64,000 bases of DNA from Gibbula magus (taxonomy: Eukaryota > Mollusca > Gastropoda > Trochida > Trochidae), in assembly GCA_936450465.1 (NCBI GenBank), contig OW388297.1, forward strand, positions 54,986,989 to 55,050,988, given 5' to 3'. Below, piece after piece: positions 32,501 to 41,519 of this stretch. The position numbers were made by a program, and so were the translations under genes. Position 1 is the first letter of the stretch; the number at the start of each line of letters is the position of its first letter. The notes below the pieces were generated by a model. The model saw nothing but the letters and a program-made list of their open reading frames with translations, made no database searches and was not told the DNA's origin.

Positions 32501-35500
32501 TGATTTTACTTCTCAATAAGATTGCAGTTTCCTGTGTGTATTCCGTTTGTCTAGACTTGATGAAAAATCACCTAAACTGCTTAATGTTTTACAGTCATGG
32601 GGAAGGACTAATGCCTTCATTACCCAGGTTCAGTTTATGACCACACATGTGGTCACCATATGTTACTAGCTATCAATAGGAGAAAGAACACGAAGAAGCA
32701 TGGAACAACCATGATTGGTTGAGTGTCCTCATCGATATTGTTCTGATAACAGCGAAGAGTAATCGTGTATATCAAAATTAAGGGTTTTAACTTAATTAAG
32801 TGTATACATTTCAGTCTTTAGCGTCTTGTGTTTAAAAAATAATTAAGAAGTAGTATTTATGAATAAATAAATAACTGTATTCAGTGGATGATCGTGTTAC
32901 ATTTCATAAACAATTTTGTATTTTGTACAAAATTAAGTGTATTTAAGTATTACACATTGTAGAAGGGTATTACGTATAAGGGTATGTAGACAATCAATAC
33001 GCCAATGCCAATGTGGCAGTTCATGTAGTTTACATACTCAAGATGTGTTTCAAACCACATAATTTCGGCTATTATTTTAAACATGTTGATTATATTGTTC
33101 TTTGTTAAAAGCAGAGTTCCTCAAAGCTATCAATGACTCGTGACTATTTATAACATAGTAGCTCTTTAATACAGCGAATCTTAAAGAAATAAAATCACAA
33201 GAATGATAGAAGGGTAATTATTAAATTCCATATACTAAATTTTAGTGTATACTTCAAACCATTGTTAACCTTTTTATCGCTGACCACTCTTCACAACCAA
33301 TATTTTACACACAATTCAAATAATAATTCAAACTGGAGCCCTAAAGGTGCCTTGATAAGAACTGAGGAATCTTGATATAATTTTCTAGACTGGGCTAGTC
33401 GTCGGTTGAATATTTTCCACTAAGTTCTATAGGACAGACTACTGACCACCGAGAACCAGTAGCTCAGTTTAACTGATTCGCAATAACCATACGTGTTTAC
33501 TTAGCCCCAGTGACGCAACAAGGTCCAACCCCCTGCAGTGGCTGTGCAGTGAGTTGGAGCACAGTTCAAGCGTAACAACTGTACCCATGTAATCTTCAAT
33601 CTTGGAGGTAATATCTAATCTATCTATATCATTTACCATCCTCGGTTACCCATGGTTTTATATATGCTCCGTTACTCTCCACTATATCACCCATGGGAAA
33701 CCTTATCAGGAGAATCTGTACTCAAATTACCCGCCCTTGGTCAGCGTAACGAGGTCAGTAACCAAAGAAAATGCTCAATGGGATAAGACGGAAATGGCCG
33801 AGGGAGATAACCGGTGACGGATGGCTAACACAATGACCTCGCTTGCTTTGAAACGAAGTGATATGAATTGTCATTGGCTCGCAGGTCCAAGCTGCGTAGC
33901 AGTTTGATTGGCTCACGCCGGCCAAGGGCGGGTAATTTGAGTACAGATTTCTCTGATAAGGTTTCCCATGGGTGATATAGTGGAGAGTAACGGAGCATAT
34001 ATAAAACCATGGGTAACCGAGGATGATCATTAACATGGTTGAAGGCCTCTGAGAACTGGCAACAAAGAATCCTCGTGGTTCCAAACTGCTTTTAGGTAAC
34101 ACAGGAAATGTATTCTCTATAACACGTGTTATCTACCACCTGGTTAAACAGCTATGAATATACTGCACACCTTAAAGGAACAGTAGCACGTTATTCGTTC
34201 AAATAAGTCGATAAAATGTATTTGAAAAATAATGTCACCAACAGTTAAACACCCTTCTCTCTTCGTAAAATCAAGTTATAAATGAGTGTACATGGTTCCG
34301 TAGAGCCATGGCAATCGTTTTTTGTCATTCGAAATAATAAAAAATGTTCACAATAAAATGGCCGCCATGCAATTTTTGCTTTATACACAACACCGGTATT
34401 ACCACTACGGATAATTGGTTTGTGTAATAATATAAGATGTTGTATCCTCTAAAGTAAATATAAATGACAAAAACCATTATTATAAATGGGAAATTTTAAA
34501 AATAAAATTTGCAAAAAACGTGCTACTGCCCCTTTAAGGCGCAGAGTGCTCATTATCACATATTGTTTTAAACAAAAATTAACGATTACAGCAGGGATAT
34601 TTGCTCTCTCTGATATAGTCAACGATGCCTGTAGACGACACATAACTATCGTGATTCCAAACTGTTAGGGAAACCTACTCTCTGTTATCGCCCACTTTGT
34701 TGAAAATCTCTTAAAGGGACACCGCGTCGAGCATAACAATGAGATCAGATATCTACCTACATGTATGCTGATTAGAGTGTCTGCTAACGAGTCACGCTTC
34801 GCTTCACTGTTTACATGGAGTTGTTTATTACAAATTACCTCAATTGTCTGAAATTGGGGGTTGTGACTCGTTGGCAGACACGTTAATCAGCATAGGTAGA
34901 TAAATCTGATCTCATTTTTATCCTCGACGCGGTGTCCTTTTAATACCACAAGCCAGAAGATGGCGAAAGGTTCCCATGATGACAAACTAAAATTAGGAAA
35001 AGCCAATGATTACACGTGGATACTTACTCTCTCTGACACTTGTTATCGTCCACGTGGTTGAAGAGCTCCGAGTACTGAACCCCTGTTGGCGATAAACCAT
35101 GCTCAAGTCCAACCGAAGTATCCATATAGAGAGATGGAGGTAGAAAGATGTAGTAGGGCTGTTCAATGCCCGTGCACCTGTCAAGGTCAACCTTCAGCTG
35201 CTCAAGGGGACATACAGGTAGGATCTTGTTGAAGATGTTGAATCCATGGCTCGGGAGTAGCACTGGACAAAACAAGATTAGTTTATGTGAATGGGAAATG
35301 TTTTCTCCCACTTAGTAACCGATTGTTAGTATACTCAACAGCTAAAGAAACGTCAGCATACAACGACAAGATTATTCAATCCACGAGTGATAAACACGAC
35401 TTAATTATAGTTACATCATGTATTCAGAAGCCAGCTTAACCTAATTTGGAAAGTTAAAAAGTTATCTGTTCATTTTTCTGAGAAATATATGTTTTCAGAA

Positions 35501-36710
35501 ATCTTTAACATCGTCGTTTGCGAATCTTTTTAACTGGACCAGATAGGAGAGTCAAAAAGGGCCTTTTGGTATGTTTTATGACGTTCTACAGTAAAGACGC
35601 GTCAACAAATTTAATTTCAAGAAGGTTATTCATGTCGACAATATATTTTGATAATTACATTTCTACATTTTAATTTTTTATATTTAAATGCCTTAATACT
35701 CTTATACTGTGCATCCATTGTGTTTAATAACATTTTATTTGGCTTTAACATTTGCCAATATACGATATGTGCTGATATCAGTTCAAATAATTTCACTCAA
35801 CTTGCATTCATCCCAAATCGCCAATTATATAAAAATTACTAGTTTCCAATTAAAATCGACGAACATCATTATACTTGTGCAGAAACCGAAACTACACGTT
35901 CCATTTTTCATGTACAGTAGTTATAAGACCTATTAAACATTATCAACTTAAGTTTTCTCTTAGTCTGTTGTAAATAAATTTCCAAAATTACGTTTGACTA
36001 ATTGACGCGCGCCACACGCGGTGTATTGTCCGGTTTTCGATTAGAAATCGATACTTTTACCTTTATATCGTCACTATACTCAGTCGACTAAGATCAAAAT
36101 GGCAATTTTCGGCAACAGTCAGTTCTTCTGGATAAAATAACACAATTTATAACGTTTGACCATCAAACAACAAAATGGATGTACCTTTAAACACTCTGGC
36201 CAAAAAACCATTTTGAAAACCGGTTTCAGCAACACTTGGTATTTGAACTGACATTAAAGTAAAAATGTCATACTCTGATGCATTAAATTATGATTACATC
36301 TTTTATTCAAAATCTACTTTCTCCGCCAGCAGTATTTTTTTTTTGCGCTGGTGAAAAGGTGGTTACGTTTCTTTTGCGGTTGAGTGTACCATACTCACAT
36401 CTTTGACACATGTTTGGCAATTTGGCTCCATTTGTCAGTAGAACACAAGAGAGTATAACAATAAATGTTAATGGCAGTGGCATATTTTGTGTGTGATGAA
36501 TTTACTGAATTTGAGTTTTTAGGGTAAACAAAATCACAATGAACATATGACATAACAGAAATGCTTGAAGTTCATCATATGATGTTTAAAATGATGAAAC
36601 AACTGCGATTGTATCCTACCCTTAGGTTAGGCATCAGGGGCGGATACATCTTTTATGGAAAGTGGGGGTGCACTTTTCCAGACCTCGCAAATGCCTTCAG
36701 TGCCGGGGGT

Positions 36711-36746
<36 letters not shown>

Positions 36747-38432
36747 TTATGGTGACTTTGCTTAGTGAAAATTTTGTGGGAACATACGGTGTAAATTTTC
36801 CTTCTCTGTGGCAAAAAGGGGGGGGGGGGGGGAGGGGGGTGCACCTCTGTTTTGAGGTTGGTTTCACTGGTCATTTCACATTGTCAAATGAAAAGGGGGG
36901 GGGGGGGGGGGGGTGCGCACCCATGCACCCCCCCCCCCCTCTGGATCCGCCCCTGGGCATACTCCTTTAGAATTAAAATACCCGCCACTCATGAGCTGAA
37001 ATACTGTTGGATATGAAATAATGATGTTATGCATCAAAACTAGAAATATGTGCATGTGATGCACTGTGATGTCCCCGCTCCAAGTTTCAATCCAACATTG
37101 TCAACTTAACCTTATTTTTCACGTATGCCAGAGGCAATCCGAAAAGGTTTATCTTTTAGAATAAATTGAACTTATTTCCATGAAGCATCTCAGTTCAAAT
37201 GGTGCCCTTTTCTTGCCTTTTTGTTAAAATAGTTTCCATGGAGACCAGAAAAAAAATCAGAATGATTTAAGTAACAAAAGGCTGGCACCATTCCATCTGT
37301 GAGTCTAAACACATACCAAGTCTCATTCAATAATACAAAATAGATTTTGAGATGGAGGTCGGAAAAGGTTCCTTACCCATATATGTACTAAGTTAAAACT
37401 GTTTCCATGGAAACCAATTTTTTAAAATAAAAATCAGAATAACCTAAGTAGCAAAAGGCAACACTTCACCACTAGGTCTAACCACATACCAAGTTTCGTA
37501 AAAAAGTAATGAACGGTTTTCGAAATATGGCCTGGAAACAAAGCATTTCGGAAGGACTGAATCACGGAAGGACGGAAGGACGGAAGGACGGAATTACGGA
37601 CGGAGGCGCACAGCTTTGCGGGGGACATACTAGTATTTGCGCTATGAAACAATTGTTAATGGTTAAATTTATAGACGCAATTGTTCGTTGGTCTAGTGAA
37701 GGTGATTATTGTTTCTGAACACAAATAGAACATTTATCAAAATAACTACGGTAATCTGAACTCCCGCTTCTAGAAACGGAGGTACGCAGAGATAACGTGT
37801 GGATTCGAAAATATTCACTAACGACCCATATTCTGACGTTCAAATATGAACGAGTTGAATTTTCCTTGTCATGCCCCTTGTTAATATTGTATAATTTTTT
37901 AACTAAAAATATTACTTTATTTATAAGGGTTTCATAAAGTAACGAAACATATTATATGTAATGTGAATTAACATGAAATATTAATTCTCATAATTAAACT
38001 TTATCATAACGTACTGAGATAGATACAATATATCGCTAATATTAATAAACAACGAACAGTAAATTAACATTTTAACAATAGTCAGTAGTTCGAACATATT
38101 ACATGTATTTGAAGTTTATTCAATTGAATTTACCTGTTTAACAATGTGATTACCCCCAAAAGCTTTTATCCGCATAAAGCAAAATATTATAATGACATAA
38201 AACATAAAGGTAAGAAATTGTTAACTTACATAAACACATTTACCTGTAGTAATACTCATGTAACACAATAACTGGTACCCATGACAATAAGGACAGGTAA
38301 GTACTTTTTAATTTTCATAAACCAAAATTTCATAATAGCACCACAGATATATTGAAGGAGAAGATAATGTCAAGAAAATGTCTTACCTGATGTGAGTAAT
38401 AACACGATTTTCACACAATAACTGGTATCCAT
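23356..38432 (-). CDS. gene Y: secreted 12-cysteine protein with hydrophobic tail
   Basis: Five coding exons on the minus strand (38387-38432, 35028-35262, 25597-25736, 24758-24875, 23356-23554) join in phases 1, 2, 1, 2 to give 245 residues plus TGA. Exon 1 encodes the start of a signal peptide (MDTSYCVKIVLLLTS). Twelve cysteines fall three per exon in exons 2-5, including CX11C in exon 2. The C terminus (about HVISLAAILLISGLSH onward) is hydrophobic after a Cys-Gly-Ala-Thr-Ser stretch, as in a GPI-anchor signal or a short membrane segment. Structure and cysteines match gene X at 46-54 kb, so the two are tandem paralogs. The family is not firmly recognised; the spacing recalls DUF19-type extracellular domains (low confidence). 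Introns are large and full of mobile elements. Confidence 0.82.
23659..24120 (-). mobile_element. 462-bp TIR element carrying a RecQ-like helicase exon
   Basis: The ends are inverted repeats of about 35 bp: CAGTAAAGGTATTTATCCCT ... continuing ACCTAGTTACCTCC, and its near-perfect complement at 24086-24120. It sits in intron 4 of gene Y. The interior holds an ORF of 79 codons (24075 to 23836) that ends at a donor inside a Walker A motif. A clear target-site duplication was not found. It looks like an internally deleted derivative of a larger coding transposon, or a gene-fragment capture. Confidence 0.75.
23836..24075 (-). pseudogene. 5' exon of a RecQ-like DEAD helicase inside a TIR element
   Basis: The reading frame ends ...NLTETQKKVLRSMYEKKGVF then MSIKTGGGK. 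Q, the spacing and GxxxxGKT/S-like KTGGGK match the Q-motif/Walker A order of superfamily-2 RecQ helicases. The coding part stops at GGAG|GTAAAT, a plausible donor, but no downstream helicase exon is present before the right TIR. The N-terminal 50 residues are not conserved in anything I recognise. Confidence 0.6.
24121..24757 (-). other. rest of gene Y intron 4
   Basis: The sequence between the TIR element and the exon 4 donor has no further gene. An open frame runs through the donor of exon 4, which explains a longer apparent ORF. Confidence 0.55.
24758..24875 (-). CDS. gene Y exon 4
   Basis: The 118-nt exon, exactly the size of gene X exon 4, enters in phase 1 and leaves in phase 2 (CAG|GTACTA). 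It encodes LHQSCEDGKLAQQNSC ... MC with three cysteines and an acidic stretch. Confidence 0.83.
24876..25596 (-). other. gene Y intron 3
   Basis: Plain 720-bp AT-rich intron; nothing else recognised. Confidence 0.6.
25597..25736 (-). CDS. gene Y exon 3
   Basis: The 140-nt exon, the same length as gene X exon 3, enters in phase 2 and leaves in phase 1 at GTAAGT. It encodes ERRKIERQMQCRYDVLMKC ... YLCENRM with three cysteines. Confidence 0.85.
25780..25956 (+). repeat. inverted partial duplication of the gene Y exon 2 acceptor region
   Basis: 25873-25956 read on the + strand reproduces the exon 2 acceptor and first bases (TTGTTTTGTCCAG then TGCTACTCCCGAGC) plus about 70 bp of upstream intron from 35247-35331. 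The preceding 25780-25872 matches the end of the TIR element inserted there. The copy is in the opposite orientation to the gene. Confidence 0.8.
26345..26698. mobile_element. TTAA-flanked MITE, copy 2
   Basis: The 354-bp element has ends AGGGGCAGTAGCACGTTTTTT and the complement of AGGCGCTGTAGCACG, with TTAA at 26341-26344 and 26699-26702. Same family as the 17.1-kb copy. Confidence 0.87.
26699..27027 (+). pseudogene. ORF remnant, possibly LINE C terminus
   Basis: About 108 codons remain open right after MITE copy 2 (HLSRVVLTASRRLILKECC ... CKCKALFV stop). Composition and position suggest the end of a retrotransposon ORF, but no diagnostic motif is present. A chance ORF cannot be excluded. 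Confidence 0.3.
27769..27885. repeat. 117-bp near-perfect palindrome
   Basis: TAGGAGAATGTCC ... AAACTGGCCATTAGTTTTGC on the left is mirrored by GCAAAACTAATGGCCAGTTT ... GGACATTCTCCTA on the right, around a short GAGGCCGTTAGGCC centre. It is foldback-like and non-coding. Confidence 0.85.
28330..29035. repeat. AT-rich minisatellite in two inverted blocks
   Basis: The left block (28360-28620) has degenerate copies of TATCTTGAAAATTCAA-type units. The right block (28765-29035) has the complement TTGAATTTTCAAGATA-type units. The flanks CTACGCTATTATTC and GGAATAATATCGTAG are also inverted. Confidence 0.65.
29053..30510. repeat. inverted 160-bp arms around a 1.1-kb interior, one arm with tRNA-like head
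   Basis: 29053-29213 and 30305-30470 match as inverted repeats (for example GTACGATATTGTGAGCTCAT and TTTGAGCGAAATCGG). The right arm continues into a minus-strand tRNA-like head with B box GGGGTTCGAATC. Either two SINEs in opposite orientation or one large foldback element. The interior has a poly-C run and a 91-codon ORF without support. Confidence 0.65.
29566..29594. repeat. poly-C tract
   Basis: About 28 consecutive C on the + strand. A G-quadruplex-prone homopolymer whose assembled length may not be exact. Confidence 0.9.
31122..31392 (+). mobile_element. tRNA-headed SINE, family S2
   Basis: A-box-like TGGTTAGCGTGCTGACC and B box GGGTTCGAATCCC lie at the head. The body has the widespread marine-invertebrate motif GGGCAAGGCATTCATCC ... 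CTCAGTCCACCCATGCAGC and the tail is ATTATA-rich. Confidence 0.85.
31393..33600. other. AT-rich stretch of gene Y intron 2, nothing recognised
   Basis: A short direct repeat (GTAAACTATTGGAGACTT twice, about 31860-31905) is the only local structure noticed. Confidence 0.5.
33632..34026. repeat. 395-bp foldback with about 110-bp arms
   Basis: 33632-33740 (CCTCGGTTACCCATGG ... AAATTACCCGCCCTTGG) is mirrored by 33922-34026 with only a few differences. The interior is about 180 bp. Overlapping ORFs on both strands are a by-product of the symmetry. Confidence 0.88.
34106..34155 (-). repeat. decayed copy of gene Y exon 2 end, a
   Basis: The + strand text 'tattctctataacacgtgtt' and 'accacctggttaaacagct' parallels the true exon 2 end and donor (35021-35067, 'cacgtggttgaagagct'). 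It keeps the order but not a usable reading frame. Confidence 0.55.
34176..34533. mobile_element. TTAA-flanked MITE, copy 3
   Basis: The 358-bp element has ends AGGAACAGTAGCACG and the complement of AGGGGCAGTAGCACG, with TTAA on both sides (34172-34175 and 34534-34537). Confidence 0.87.
34668..34710 (-). repeat. decayed copy of gene Y exon 2 end, b
   Basis: 'ctactctctgttatcgccca' followed by 'ctttgttgaaaatctc' parallels the true exon 2 end with a deletion. It lies directly beside the TTAA foldback. Confidence 0.5.
34715..34939. mobile_element. 225-bp TTAA foldback MITE
   Basis: Arms start AGGGACACCGCGTCGAGCAT and AAGGACACCGCGTCGAGGAT (inverted). They run through ATGAGATCAGAT and GTCTGC-AACGAGTCAC over about 85 bp each. 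TTAA lies at 34711-34714 and 34940-34943. It is a distinct family from the larger MITE. Confidence 0.88.
35028..35262 (-). CDS. gene Y exon 2
   Basis: The 235-nt exon enters in phase 1 (G plus TG gives Val) and leaves in phase 2 at GTAAGT. It encodes 77 residues from LLPSHGFNIF to DDNKCQR. Cysteines C17 and C29 form CX11C and the third is C75, as in gene X exon 2. Confidence 0.83.
35332..36386. mobile_element. 1.05-kb TIR element flanked by TA, mariner-like
   Basis: The ends are TACTCAACAGCTAAAGAAAC and, inverted, CACTCAACCGCAAAAGAAAC. TA is present on both outer sides. There is no transposase ORF. Related ends or interiors occur at 25.8, 36.4, 40.6-41.4 and 59.5 kb. It lies in gene Y intron 1. 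Confidence 0.7.
36635..36955. mobile_element. 321-bp TIR element with G-rich core
   Basis: Terminal CAGGGGCGGAT and ATCCGCCCCTG are inverted, with GGCAT repeated directly outside each end (36630-36634 and 36956-36960). The interior holds three long G runs. CAGGGG ends suggest a hAT-like non-autonomous element, although the duplication seen is 5 bp. Confidence 0.75.
36702..36745. repeat. poly-G tract
   Basis: A run of about 37 uninterrupted G preceded by GGGGGT. Further runs lie at about 36817-36838 and 36895-36913. The long glycine/proline ORFs across them are artefacts. Confidence 0.9.
37065..37640 (-). repeat. dispersed element, reverse copy of the 14.0-kb family
   Basis: The inverted 'tttccatggaaacc' ... 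'agtctaaacacataccaag' segments occur twice, as at 14.0-14.4 kb, and the same flanking 'gatgcactgtgatgtccc' is present. It ends in a GGAC-rich tract (37555-37595) followed by GCGGGGGACATACTAG. Confidence 0.75.
38244..38282 (-). pseudogene. decayed duplicate of gene Y exon 1
   Basis: ATGGGTACCAGTTATTGTGT repeats the true exon 1 start (ATGGATACCAGTTATTGTGT) but then reads ACATGA, an in-frame stop. A donor-like CAG|GTAAAT follows. It lies 150 bp downstream of the true exon, inside intron 1. Confidence 0.75.
38387..38432 (-). CDS. gene Y exon 1 (start codon, signal peptide)
   Basis: ATG followed by 14 codons and one base, MDTSYCVKIVLLLTS, with donor TCAG|GTAAGA in phase 1. Hydrophobic as expected for a signal peptide. 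Confidence 0.78.
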
Positions 38433-39317
38433 GGCGATACTGGGTTCAGAACAACTTTATCCCATGGCCACTCCGATATCCAGCCAATTGTCGGCGTATC
38501 AAACGGTTTACCTGTAAGTTACCTGCCCACGCGTGATCAATCGGTGTTTACATACATGTATATCTAAACTATGTGGGCTTTATCGGACATATGGACACTG
38601 TACGAATGTTCTAGTTAGGTCACGTGATCATGACACGTAATATATGTCAATCTAATACTGATAAATGACAATAAGATAATGTTGTGTTTGTTTTATAAAC
38701 AATGCAATTGACAAGACTGGTTAGCCTTGGCCAAAATGGACCATTAATATAACCCGGCGCGTAATGAATGTCAAATATTATCAGGATAAATGACATTAAG
38801 ATTATGCTATGTTATTTTTTTAAATCGCGACTTGAAAATCTTGGCCTTAATCGAGCATTAAAAGGATCTCAGCGCGTAATATATGTCAACTATTGATAAA
38901 GAACTTGCGACGATTTGTAAGAAGGCAATCAATAGACTTGAAATAGATCGTCCAACGTTGACGTTTGATTCTACATTGAAATCAACAAGTGTAATGTGTC
39001 AATCAAATGATGATTAACGCAAGCAATTGAGATGATTAGACAATCTTGTTATATAACCATTGACCAATCATGATATTCTGGACAGTAATCATCTGATCTG
39101 TATGTATGATTGTTAAACGTGTATTTATTTGTAAAAAAAAACACAGTCCCTAAGGACATGACAAGTCAATTGCAAAATACAAACATACATTTTTTGAAAG
39201 TAAATGCTCATGTCATATTATTATTTTGTTAGTATATGACGTTCTTAACCCATCACTGCTGTAGGGCGTCATAAAACAATCCCCTTTTGACTCCTCTATC
39301 TTGTCAAAACCAGGTTT
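38433..39317. other. upstream region of gene Y
   Basis: About 118-bp degenerate direct repeats (three, 38630-38900) share 'gcgcgtaatatatgtcaa' and 'gataaatgacaataagat'. GTCACGTGAT, an E-box of CLEAR type, lies at about 38620. No TATA box was pinned down. Confidence 0.5.
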
Positions 39318-39626
39318 TCTGAAACTTTTTAAAAATTTCCCATTTATAATGATAGATTATGTCATTAACGTTTACTTTAGAGTGTAAACATCTTAATACA
39401 CAAACCAGTGGTAATAACGGTTTTATGTATAAAGCAAAACTTGCATGGCGGCCATTTTAATATGAACACATTTTATTATTTCGAATTACAAATACAATTC
39501 CCATGGCTTTACCGAACCATGTACACTCATTTTTTAACTTGGTTTTCCGAAGAGAGAAGGGCGTTTCACTATTTGTGACATTATTTTTCAAATACATTTT
39601 ATCAACTTATTTGAGCGAAAAAAACC
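39318..39626. mobile_element. TTAA MITE, truncated copy
   Basis: The interior matches the MITE family (the 'tggcggccattttaatatga' and 'ccatggctttaccgaacc' segments), but both terminal repeats are missing or eroded. Confidence 0.75.
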
Positions 39627-40080
39627 AAAATCCCAATTTATATAAGTTGTCTTTTAATTAGGATACCCATGAAGTTCGACCAGAGAGTCAAGATTATATC
39701 ACATGTATTAAGTATGTTTTTGAAATGATAATCAACTTCCTCAAATATGCGATATTCTTCATTACTTGGGATGTATATAGAATCGTCCATATTCTCTAAG
39801 AACCACAGTGTTGACTTGTTAATTTGACAGTATATAATCATTTGATTTCTATTGAACTTTTTTTTCAATAGTTTATAAGTCTGATATACTAGATTTCCGA
39901 TCAATAAGTTACAATAGAAAACGCATTGCTACGAGCGTATCCAAAAGTCGATTTGCTGTGGTAAAAGCAAGTCCGCCACATAATGAGTTGAGATTATATA
40001 CTATAAAGATTATATAAAAAATGAGTTGTGTGCTTGCTATGAATTGGCTTTTGTTCGGAAGGTTTTTGGTGTCAATTCAA
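39627..40080. other. gene-less AT-rich stretch
   Basis: An 88-codon minus-strand ORF is present but has no motif or splice support. Nothing else recognised. Confidence 0.45.
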
Positions 40081-40429
40081 GGAGGCTGTAGCACGTTTTT
40101 GCAAATTTTATTTTTTCAAATTTTCCATTTATAATGATAGTTTATACAATTTATATTTACTTTCGAGTGTAAGACGTCTTATTTCACAAACCAATTATCC
40201 GTAGTGGTAATAACGGTGTTGCGTATAAAGCAAAAATTGCATGGCGGCCATTTTAATGTGAACACATTTTATTATTTCGAATTACAAATACAATTCCCAT
40301 GGCTTTACCGAACCATGTACACTAATTTCTAACTTGGTTTTCCGAAAAGAGAAGGGTGTTTCACTGTTGGTGACATTATTTTTCAAATACATTTTATCGA
40401 CTTATTTGAGCGAAAAAACGTGCTACTGC
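40081..40429. mobile_element. TTAA MITE, copy with eroded target site
   Basis: The TIRs GGCTGTAGCACGTTTTTGC and AAAAAACGTGCTACTGC remain, but the flanking TTAA has changed on both sides. Confidence 0.8.
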
Positions 40430-40469
40430 TAATACGAGAGAACTTTCATTTCAGATCCTTTGATTTAGC

Positions 40470-40925
40470 ATTTCTCATAATGTTGAAGATATTCTCATAA
40501 TGTTGAAGATATTCTCATAATGTTGAAGATGTCCCCCATTCAAAACTATTTGTGATTTGTTTGATATTGTATATGCTTGAAAACGATATAATATCCTTCC
40601 ACACCCGGGTAAAAGAAACGCCTACCCCCAAATGAAAAATACCTTAATCCACGAGTTATTAGTATGACTGACAGTGACATGCAGTAATGTCATATCTCTA
40701 GGAAAATAAACTGAATGTATAAGTTTTGTAACATTTTCTGCCGAAATACGAGAGTGAATTTGGACATTTTGGCTTATCCTAAAACGGTACAGTAAGGATG
40801 CATTAACGATAAACGTCCAAGAAGGTGCAAAATGTGCAATAAACTCATAGGCAAAATGTGCAATAAACTCACGTGCAAAATGTGCAATAAACTCACATGC
40901 AAAATGTGCAATAAACTTTCGTGCA
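40470..40925. repeat. two short tandem arrays
   Basis: TTCTCATAATGTTGAAGATA is repeated three times at 40473-40530. A 24-25-bp unit with GCAAAATGTGCAATAAACTC is repeated four times at 40826-40920, giving four AATAAA hexamers in a row. Confidence 0.85.
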
Positions 40926-41500
40926 AAAAAAACGTAGTGATAGATATTTCAATTCACGTGCGATACATGGATTAGAGTTACATCGTGCCTTCGGGAGACA
41001 ACTAAACAAAATTTGAATTTCAAAATATAATATCTGTTCATATTTCTGAGAAACACACGTTTTAAGAAATCGATTTTGAATGTCCTTAACTAGATGAGAT
41101 GGAGAGTCAAAACATATTTTTTTAATTGACGTCCTAAAGTGATAATTCGTCAACAAATTTAAGTCCAATCAGGTAAGTATGTTGACAACATCTTTTATAA
41201 ATGAAATTTCTTCACTTTATACATTTTTAACTTTAATGACAAACATTCATGCCAAAACACATTTTGCAAATGTGCACCCCAAGTGTATTTAAAATGATAT
41301 AAAAATAAAAGTATTATATTCTGATGTATGAAATTGTGAGAACTTATATATTGAACATGTATCTATCGAATAAATTTAATATCTATTTTCTCAGACGACA
41401 GCATATTGTATAATACTATCTGAAAATACATATTGTATTTGCCGAAATCAGTGTTGGAAAAGAGTTTAAAGGGAAAGTTCTATCAACGATCTACCGGCAG
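40926..41500. repeat. dispersed element related to the 35.4-kb TIR element
   Basis: Segments such as 'tctgagaaacacacgtttta' and 'cgtcaacaaatttaa' match 35465-35640 and partly 59450-59600. Diverged, with no ORF. Confidence 0.6.
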
Positions 41501-41519
41501 CATCCGCCATATTGGATTC

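Larger units (their letters stand above)
25737..35027 (-). other. 9.3-kb gene Y intron 2, packed with repeats
   Basis: This interval contains an inverted copy of the exon 2 start (25.9 kb), MITE copy 2, an ORF remnant, a 117-bp palindrome, an AT-rich inverted minisatellite, inverted 160-bp arms around 1.1 kb, a family-S2 SINE, a 400-bp foldback, MITE copy 3, partial copies of the exon 2 end and a TTAA foldback. No other intact gene is seen. Confidence 0.7.

Noticed and set aside
33602..34102. ORFs of 61-115 codons
   Set aside because: Symmetric products of the foldback arms, the same peptide on both strands.
36561..37064. Glycine- or proline-rich ORFs on both strands
   Set aside because: Translations of poly-G runs within a transposon.
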